Assembly (NCBI GenBank): GCA_030141605.1
Contig: JAQGDQ010000057.1
Coordinates: 186,001 to 250,000 of the forward strand
From: Tubiluchus corallicola
Taxonomy: Eukaryota > Priapulida > Priapulimorpha > Priapulimorphida > Tubiluchidae
Direction of reading: 5' to 3'
Length of the DNA stretch: 64,000 nucleotides
The translations under genes were made by a program, and so were the position numbers. Below the pieces are notes generated by a model. The model saw only the letters and a program-made list of their open reading frames with translations. It was not told where the DNA came from and ran no database searches. Position 1 is the first letter of the stretch, and every line of letters starts with the position of its first letter. Of the stretch, positions 47,158 through 64,000 are shown in pieces.

Positions 47158-47219
47158 ACCAGTGAAGCTAGAGTAATTATAAATGAATGAATTCTTAATA
47201 GCAACACAATAGTGTTTTT

Positions 47220-47284
47220 TATTAAACTTGTTAAGGCAGCGAGGCAGATCGTCAGGCAGAGAGGCAGATCGTCAAACAGCGAGG
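47220..47284 (+). repeat. Short direct repeats AGGCAGATCGTCA
   Basis: The 13-bp motif occurs twice 23 bp apart, within GCGAGG/GAGAGG variants. Confidence 0.6.
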
Positions 47285-47867
47285 AATGTTAATTTCAACT
47301 ACTTTACTAACATGCCAAAACAAAAGCATTATAAAAGAAGTATCAGTAAGTATAGAAACAGCTTTACAGAAAAAGTAAATTATTAAAAGGCAATAGAGTT
47401 CAACAAGCCTGTAAATAATCAACAATTGAAGCAACGTGCTTAGACAACATGACATTCTGGGAAGCAAAACACATTAAATTGGCTTAAAGCCAAAATTGAT
47501 TACTTGTAATAAAAAAATTAAACTATATATTAGAGTGAGATAAAATCTTACATAGTGAAAATTTATAATGCTAAGAAAAAATGAGAAAACACAATGTTTC
47601 AAACTACTACTGCAGTTCTTCAGGTGAATGATTAAAACAGAAAAAATACTAAATACAACTTTTTGTAGTATTTATTAACCGCAGAATGCAGTGGATAACG
47701 CAAATGGAAGCCGAGCCACACCTTCTGCTTTCCCATCAGTTCCATGTAACAAACTTAAGAGGGATAAACTTGCATTTTCAACGGAAGCTGTAATAAAAAC
47801 TTTACTGGAGCAGCTTCAGGCAACAGAGGACAAATTTAGTTTAGGTTTTATGTCAAATTCGGATGCT

Positions 47868-48166
<299 letters not shown>

Positions 48167-50786
48167 GTTTGAAACGTGTTTTCTCTTTTTTCTTAACTGT
48201 GAGATTTTTCATTAATTGTAGTTAACCTTGTCATTAAAAATTAAGTTGGCGTTATTATAATGTTAAGTATAAGGTTATCAACGACGCAATTATTTGTGGG
48301 ATTGCAACATTACAGAATTAAGAAGTGATGAAACTAGATATGTGTAGATAAATCATCATGTTATGTAGGTGCATCTATTTGTAAAATTGCTTATAATCGA
48401 GTTAGTAGCCGTCATTCTGTCGCCTGCACCATTATTCGGTGCTACAGCTTAAAAGCTGCCCTCATTTACGTGATTTCCAATATTTCATTCTGGCGATATT
48501 ATGTTTTATATTAACACTTTACAGCTATAAAATCGTTGGAACTTTTTTGTCACAAAGAAATCGGTTGTTTCATGCAGTTAAAGTTTGTTAGCAAAGATTC
48601 TGAGATAACAAAGTTACATCACTAAGTTGCGTTAAACAACAAAACGAATGTAAAAACGCTGTTTTACTTGCACAACCAATATGACATTGCCTACCACTAT
48701 TCACATGTAGTGCAAAATCAATGTCACAACACGTTAGTCATATTTCGAACCTGTCTGCGTCCCGTGTAGCCTAAAATCTTGCTATTAATGTTGCTAAAAA
48801 TAGCAACACTGAGGCCCATTTCACAGCGAGGACGCAAGGAGACTGACGTACGCAACTGCTGTCAGAGAATCAGAAAATTTTCCGATTTTTCTTGAAATCT
48901 CATGCAGCAAGAAACTTCCTTTCATAGTGAAACCTCGCGGTGTTTTCCGTGCGTCCAGTGAGCCCAGCTATTTTGTGAGTTTTACACCGTGTCTATGTCT
49001 AAATTAAGTTATACTTACCGTATTTCTCATATGCAAAGTATAATTAATGTTAGTCAATGTAATGCCAGACCTGTTTGCTTTTTTAGTAAACTTCTATTAA
49101 CCACTTCAAAATCTGAAAATATACATAAGCCTATATAGAATCAATATAAGCGTGCGTTATTTTTCTTTTTCACGAATATAGCCATAATATATAATATATA
49201 ATATTAATTATAACATATAATATGTATATATAATACTCAAGTGTAGCGTATATATATATATAAAATATTCTAGGTAATTTTAGGGATGTGAACGCTACAT
49301 CTTGTGACAGTTCAGTTAGATGATACTGATAATATTATTTAACATCGAACAGCGTAAAAGTACAGCCATTTTAACGGAAGTCAATAAAAACCTGCCTCAA
49401 CGTACGAAAATTAATTTAGTTACTTTGCGTGTATTTTTTAATTAAAATTCCATTAACAGTCACAACAACATCGTTGTTGTCATGACGGTTGATTTGAAAC
49501 AGAAATATCTTTATACTCGCTCGAGTTACACTGTCACATTAATTTCCTCTTCTAGAATATATCATGATGTGTTTCGTCTAAATTGGTGTGAATCGCATGC
49601 TGTTCTAATTAACGTTGTTTTGGTCACGCAGCACGTTGTGTTAATATCGAAAATGATAAACATGACAAACCAACGGCTTGCATAGTTCAAATTAGGAAAA
49701 AACAACAAAGGTACCAATTTTACTTGTAAAGCACTAAACATTTTTAGTGCTAAGACATTTCCATACCTAAGAATTTTTGAAACACGAAAGTTCGTGGCGA
49801 TCTTTTTACGGCCAAAATACTGACTGTTTTTGCAGTGGATGTCATAATATAAGGTAACAAACACCACTGTATTTATTTATTTATTTATTTATAAGTTTGT
49901 TTTAGCTTAACACCGTATACAAATATATATGCATACAATAAAATCAATGTATTGACCACCATATTGCAAATCTTATTGCGAGTTTTGCTTCAGACAGGAA
50001 ACATGCATGTTTTGGGTGAATAACTCACTTGTGAATAACTCTATAAATCTGTTCATTTCGCCGCGATGCCGGTGCCATCCATGTAATGCAGAAGTTTACC
50101 CTTTACCCTTGTGAGTTGAACAATGCGTGCTAAATTTTCACAAAAAAATCCATTACAAAAAATAAATAGTATTCGAAACGAGATTTCCTGGCAGTGGGGA
50201 AAAACCTAAATAAGCGAGAAATCCAGTGCTTCGCACTAGCTACCAATTTACTCATGCTGAATTCGCAGGAGGAGGAGATTACCAACACAAAAATTTAACA
50301 AAAAAACTGTCAACCTGCAAAAATTTCGCTCTCTTGTTTGTGTCTTGCTACAGTTTGGTTAAACAGTAAAAGGGTCTTCAATTAATAAAAATTAATTAAT
50401 AACAATAAACAAAAGGCATGGCGTTTCCTTTTTCACATTGATAATATTATTGAAATCAGTAGTAGTGTGATGCATGATGCTACAATCACCTAGACCAGTT
50501 GGCTTATTCCTGGGAATGACAATTTGCATTATTCGTGACGTAACAATAATTGAACGAATAATGTTCAATACAATCTTCCATTGAACCGTAGTTTAACGAA
50601 AGAACAATATTTTGTGTTTCAGTCACAAATCAACTAGCCAATTTGCTCGAGAACACAATTCGCGCAGATTTCTCACTTACAATACACTGTAGTTCAAAAA
50701 GTGATAATTAGTAGCGCAAAATCATAGCAGTCGTAAGTATGATTAATTTTGTTGCCTTTATTCTCATAGTAGGCTGCATGTACATT

Positions 50787-50980
50787 GTACAGTCGAGCCT
50801 TTTTATACCACCCATTTTGGGACAGCAGAAAAGTTGGCGCTATAACGAGTTTGGTGTTATAACGAGGTACACTAACACAAACTTGTCTATAGAAATATGC
50901 ACATTTTGTTTTGTGAAAAATTTTGACGTTAAGGGAGGTTGGCATTATAAAGGGAGGCGTTATAACGAGGTTTGACTGCA
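50787..50980. mobile_element. pogo/Tigger-like MITE
   Basis: The left end CAGTCGAGCCTTTTTATACC and the right end GCGTTATAACGAGGTTTGACTG (listed here only by its ends) are inverted repeats. The TATAACGAGGTTTGACTG end is typical of pogo-type elements. Inside are further GTTATAACGAGG motifs. No transposase. Confidence 0.7.
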
Positions 50981-51546
50981 TCAATGTTTTTACTGGAATT
51001 CGGCATCGGTTCGCTATCCGGCACTGATATTGCTGTCAATGTGAAGGGATTTCTGGAAACCCTCCGAGTCGGATATTGTCTACAGTATGTAAATTTTTAT
51101 AAGCACTGAAGTTCTGTTCACGGTGACATTCGACATCAGATTTGATTGGTGCGCTGTAAAAATGGCACCGGCAAAAAGTGGCACAAAAGCAAAAGTAGAA
51201 AAAAAGCACAAATGTTATTTTTACGAAGTTAATTTTTATAATAAAGCTAGAATGCGCTCAGTAGGAAGCAGATCTCTGGCAAAGCTGAACAATCCTAAAC
51301 TTATTTGTAAGATTATTTTGATTAAAAAACGCAAAGCTAATGTGTGTGCGTGTTTATTGACTGATTAAGAGATAGTCGAACATGATACATTAGTTCAGTC
51401 CATAGATCACTACAAAAAAGGACTTTTGATCATATAACATGATCATTTCTGTCAAAAAATAACTGAAGAATTATTTACAAATTCTCACTACACACTTATT
51501 ATCGCCTAACATGATCATTACTGTCCAAAACCAGCTAAAGAGTTAT

Positions 51547-52600
51547 TTACAAATTCACAATATGACATTGGGTTTCATCGAAAAATTCACGCAAATCATT
51601 GAAGCTCAGTTCAGTGTTATCTTCACGAAGGTGATTCGTAAGTGGACAAAAACAGATAACATACTCTTCTGTTTGAATGTTTAAGCGAGAACAGGAGCAT
51701 AGCCTGTCCTCTCTTTTTATCCTTGCCCATCTTCCAGTCTCAATAGCTAGGTTATGTGAGGAGAGGCGTAACCGAGATGTTTTAATCCTATGGAGCTCAT
51801 TTACTTTAACGCTATACATTGCACTGACAGATAGTTCGGGATTCAGATAGAGCTAGGTGCACAGTTTAGTTCTTTCGGAATCCCTGATATGTTGTTTTGT
51901 GTTCTCGAGGTCGTCAGAGATAATATCCGTTTTACGAAGGATAGCTTTCACATATTGTACACATGGTGTGTTCGCTTCCGAGCACAAATTCAATACGATT
52001 GAAAATGGGTCATCGGGCTCGTTGGCTCTCGATTCGATTATCCGTCTAAAGAACTTTGATTGCACGTTTTGAACGTACGCTTTGGCAGAAGGTCATCCTA
52101 GCTCGACTAAACATAAGTCATTAGCGGTTGTCTTCCTGACGCCAAGCAATGCTCACAGAATTGTACATAACATTTATCGGTTTAAGATTGCCAGTCAACC
52201 AAGACTCACAGCTGTAGAAAATAGATGATAGCAGGGCCGCGGCCATCACTTTCTTCTTAACCCAGAATGGGAATAATCAGTTTTTGTTCACAAATGATAC
52301 ATATTTAAGAACATGGGTAAACTTTTCTTCGCAATGTTTTTCCTGTGAGGGCTGTAACTTTCCTGAAGCACTGAACACAGATCCGAGATAAACGTAATAC
52401 TCACATATCCTAATTACTATGTTCTCGCGGATAATAACCCTTTTATCTCTTTCGTTACCGTTAATAACCATAAATTTGGTTTTAGATTCGTTAATTACCA
52501 TTCCTGACTCACGACAAAATTCTTCAAGGATGCCTATCTTTTCCAGAAGTCCTTCTCTGGTTGTCGATAGGATAACAGTATCATCCATCAATAACAAACA
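51547..52600 (-). mobile_element. Antisense LINE remnant (RT plus C-terminal domain)
   Basis: Minus-strand pieces in order: 52277-52597 encodes DDTVILSTTREGLLEKIGIL, VINESKTKFMVING and EYYVYLGSVFS (RT motif C downstream and the YLG motif). 51853-52065 encodes SIVLNLCSEANTPCVQYVKA. 51547-51819 encodes SRLRLSSHNLAIETGRWARI, DRLCSCS and EEYVICFCPLT, the C-terminal region with a Cys-x-Cys and a (H/F)C.LT motif. Frameshifts separate the pieces. It is a degraded non-LTR retrotransposon. Confidence 0.85.
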
Positions 52601-53039
52601 GTGAATTACAGAAACTTACACTCGGATTCGACTGAATCAGCCTTTGGACATAATTTACACAAGAAACAATCAGCTAATTGACGTGAGGTTTATTAAATGA
52701 GTTATTGTAATTAATAGCGCGTGCATCGCATAATATATATTCCATGCTTCAAATCCAAATTACTAATCCGTTCATCTTTTGCTTTACTCTTCTTGCTCTT
52801 GTGCTTTGCTAAAATTCACCGTATTCATTAGTAGAAGTATTGCATAATCGATAATAATGATTCTTTGCGATATTTGCAATTTGTAACAATTTATTAGCTA
52901 AAGACTTATTATTACTACTATTAATTTATTCTCACACATGATCATCCAACCATCGCAAATACACCAATCCTAAAATAATGGCAAAAAAGGGGCCCTATGG
53001 TAGTTCGTTGCTCTCGCATTTGGCTTTGTTTCTTACATG

Positions 53040-53130
53040 TACGTTTTTTGTGATTACTGTTTTGAACTACATGTGCGAAATAAAATATACCTGTCAAAAA
53101 CTTGACATTTTTAGCATCTGGCGCCCGATC
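53040..53130 (+). mobile_element. Possible LTR 3' end followed by a tRNA-Lys-type primer binding site
   Basis: An AATAAA-containing stretch (53081) is followed by TGGCGCCCGA at 53119-53128. Those ten bases match the start of the classic lysine-tRNA primer binding site. No LTR boundaries were defined, so this is tentative. Confidence 0.35.
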
Positions 53131-53449
53131 ATACTAACATCAGCCCCAGCTTCGTAGCCCCGAAAAATATTCTCGGGTTCTTAATCACCATAATTATTAT
53201 ATTTATACACAACACCTTCCCTTCCTGTAAGTTAAGTTTAGCAAGTGGCTTGACTTGCCTCCTAGATCAAGTTGTAGTCACCTGGGTTGAGGGTTTTGGT
53301 TTGATTTAGGGGCTGTGTTTATTCGTGATATGGAATGGGGTTTTAGGTTTGAGTGCGGGGCTGAATTCATTCATGATATGGGAAGAAGAATTAGCTTAAT
53401 TAGGGTTAGCATTTGACGTTGTAGACAGAGAAGAACTGGAACCCAAGCT

Positions 53450-53960
53450 GAGCCCAACCACTGGAATCACAGAAAGATCACTATTTAAGATGTTTTTCCG
53501 AAGTCAGACCATTAAAGTTCTAGTCATCAGTTGCAAATGGCTTTTGCTCCAACAGTCAAATTTTTTACAAGCCCTGATTTGATCTACATGTACGACAGGC
53601 TACGAAAAGTGACTTATTCAAGCCTACCACAAGTATGAGACTCAGGGCGTCTTTTTCCAGCTGTGTGTAGTTCTGCTCAACCTTATTTAGAGTATTCAAA
53701 GTGAATGTTTTCAGTTCTATTAAGGAATACATGTGAGATCACAGCTCCGACACCGAAGCTAAATGCATCTGCTTCTAAACGTAAATCGAGTTTTGGATTA
53801 TGATGCGCCCATTACTTGCTCACTCATAATGCACTGCTTGAGTGCTTTCTTCTGATCATTGCCCCACGCCTATACTGAATCTTTGTTTAAGATGCTTGTT
53901 TAACTGATGCACTTTACTAGAAAATTGGGAAATGAAGGTGTGATGATACCGTCTGTCCCA
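53450..53960 (-). mobile_element. Ty3/gypsy pol remnant (RT end and RNase H)
   Basis: Read on the minus strand, fragments in order are FIPNFSSKVHQLNKHLKQRF (RT C-terminus), then after a frameshift NPKLDLRLEADAFSFGVGAV with ISHV (RNase H start), then after another shift LNKVEQNYTQLEKDALSLIL (the Y...EKEAL motif). The order and motifs are diagnostic of gypsy-type LTR retrotransposons. Several frameshifts make it non-functional. Confidence 0.85.
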
Positions 53961-54687
53961 AATTTGGTCCTACGTTTGGGTACTTGGTAGAGATTTTTGA
54001 TACCTGGTACCTGAAGTGTTTGTCATATTTCAGATTTCAAGAATGATTACATTATTTTTAACTAAATCAGATGGTGACTTAATTGTAGGCTCTGTTTTCT
54101 AGTAGCTACTTTTACGATGTTCGGCTGATAGTCAAAACTAGTTAAATTGTCTGTTATTTTTAGTTTAGCGTCCGGAATTCATAGGTCGTCATTTACGCTT
54201 AATTTAAGTTGGTACCTCGTCGCTCCAAGTGCCAATTTGATCCGACGTTTAAGGTGTTTGGCAGGCACCTTATATGCCTGCCATTATCAATTGGGATTTC
54301 TTGGATCATAAGCTATTATACAAAATTAAACCTGGATCAGTATCCCTTATCTTTTATCTAGGCCATTTTCGGTGTTCCTTAGGGGCACGCTAAGGGCTAT
54401 ATATGCGAATGGCCTCCCCCAGCAGATGTCCATAGCTGAATATCACGCGTTATGTCCAAAACTTCTTATGTAAGTAAATATTGGTATCTTGCTCGATTTA
54501 TGTAGATATTAATTTGCACACATTGTTGACTAGAAGTCCACTAACTTAATTGTCAAAGTACCAGCTGCGTGGAGCTATGAAATCAAATGTAATTCTTGTC
54601 AGTTTTTCTGAAGATCTGCCGTGCTACATTCCTGCAAATTTTTTGGACTAAGGCCAAAATCTTTCTTTGTTTTTCAGTCAACCCTAA

Positions 54688-63802
<9,115 letters not shown>

Positions 63803-64000
63803 GTGAGTGTGTGGAGATGACTCAAATGACAAAATGGAAGCAGTTCTCTTAATTTGTAGAAAACGTTGTGCAAGCAAACGTTTTCCGAGTCCTTTTTTCG
63901 ATTGAGGGGACCTGGAGATAAGTGAACGTGGAAAGTAGGGAAAGGAACAGAGATCGAGGAACTGAGGCACTAGGACGTATCTAGTAGGTTACTGCTTAGG

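Noticed and set aside
46631-47207. Three overlapping minus-strand open frames of about 95-173 codons rich in Leu, Tyr, Thr and Phe
   Set aside because: They are the translation of the 11-bp minisatellite, open in every frame because the unit lacks reverse stops.
51123-51368. 81-codon frame with a MAPAKSGTKAKVEKK segment
   Set aside because: The basic start recalls ribosomal proteins, but the rest matches nothing I recognise and no splice continuation was found.

Overview
This window looks like the nuclear genome of an invertebrate animal. It is AT-rich, with GT-AG introns of about 0.1-4.3 kb, dense microsatellites, and degraded non-LTR, LTR and MITE-like elements. There is no bacterial gene organisation. 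The phylum cannot be settled from sequence alone.

Three real genes are visible, all on the + strand and arranged head to tail. (1) A membrane receptor guanylate cyclase of the natriuretic-peptide-receptor class occupies about 16.2-37.7 kb. Nineteen coding exons join in one open frame of 913 codons plus stop. They encode the C-terminal part of the ligand-binding ectodomain, a transmembrane helix, a kinase-homology domain, a dimerisation helix and a guanylate cyclase domain with intact key residues. The 5' exons (signal peptide and N-terminal half of the ectodomain) were not found and lie upstream. (2) A DEG/ENaC cation channel subunit with two coding exons lies at 44.7-46.5 kb. It appears complete except for a reading-frame break just before TM2. 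(3) A single-pass immunoglobulin-superfamily membrane protein runs from 54.7 kb to beyond 63.8 kb. It has a signal-peptide exon, four Ig-like units encoded by symmetric phase-1 exons, a TM exon, and one probable cytoplasmic exon near the window end.

Region by region: 1-16.2 kb has no recognisable gene. It holds simple repeats, a perfect 32-bp hairpin, a doubled CRE-containing motif, a LINE reverse-transcriptase fragment and a foldback element. 16.2-37.7 kb is the cyclase gene, whose introns carry a retroelement C-terminal remnant, a TA-flanked MITE, a LINE fragment with a YADD box, a near-perfect 50-bp hairpin and several tandem repeats. 37.7-44.7 kb is intergenic, with two MITE-like elements and copies of dispersed repeats. 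46.5-54.7 kb is intergenic, with an 11-bp minisatellite, a ~300-bp trinucleotide array, a pogo-like MITE, an antisense LINE remnant, and an LTR/PBS-like site next to an antisense Ty3/gypsy pol remnant. 54.7-64 kb is the Ig gene, with a CR1/jockey-like LINE tail and a (CA)n tract in its introns.

The three genes do not form a pathway unit. Each encodes a different cell-surface protein: a cGMP-producing receptor, a sodium channel and an adhesion or recognition receptor. Several small dispersed repeat families recur within the window in both orientations; these and the foldback elements are the main unexplained structure. I did not find a novel multi-gene system.
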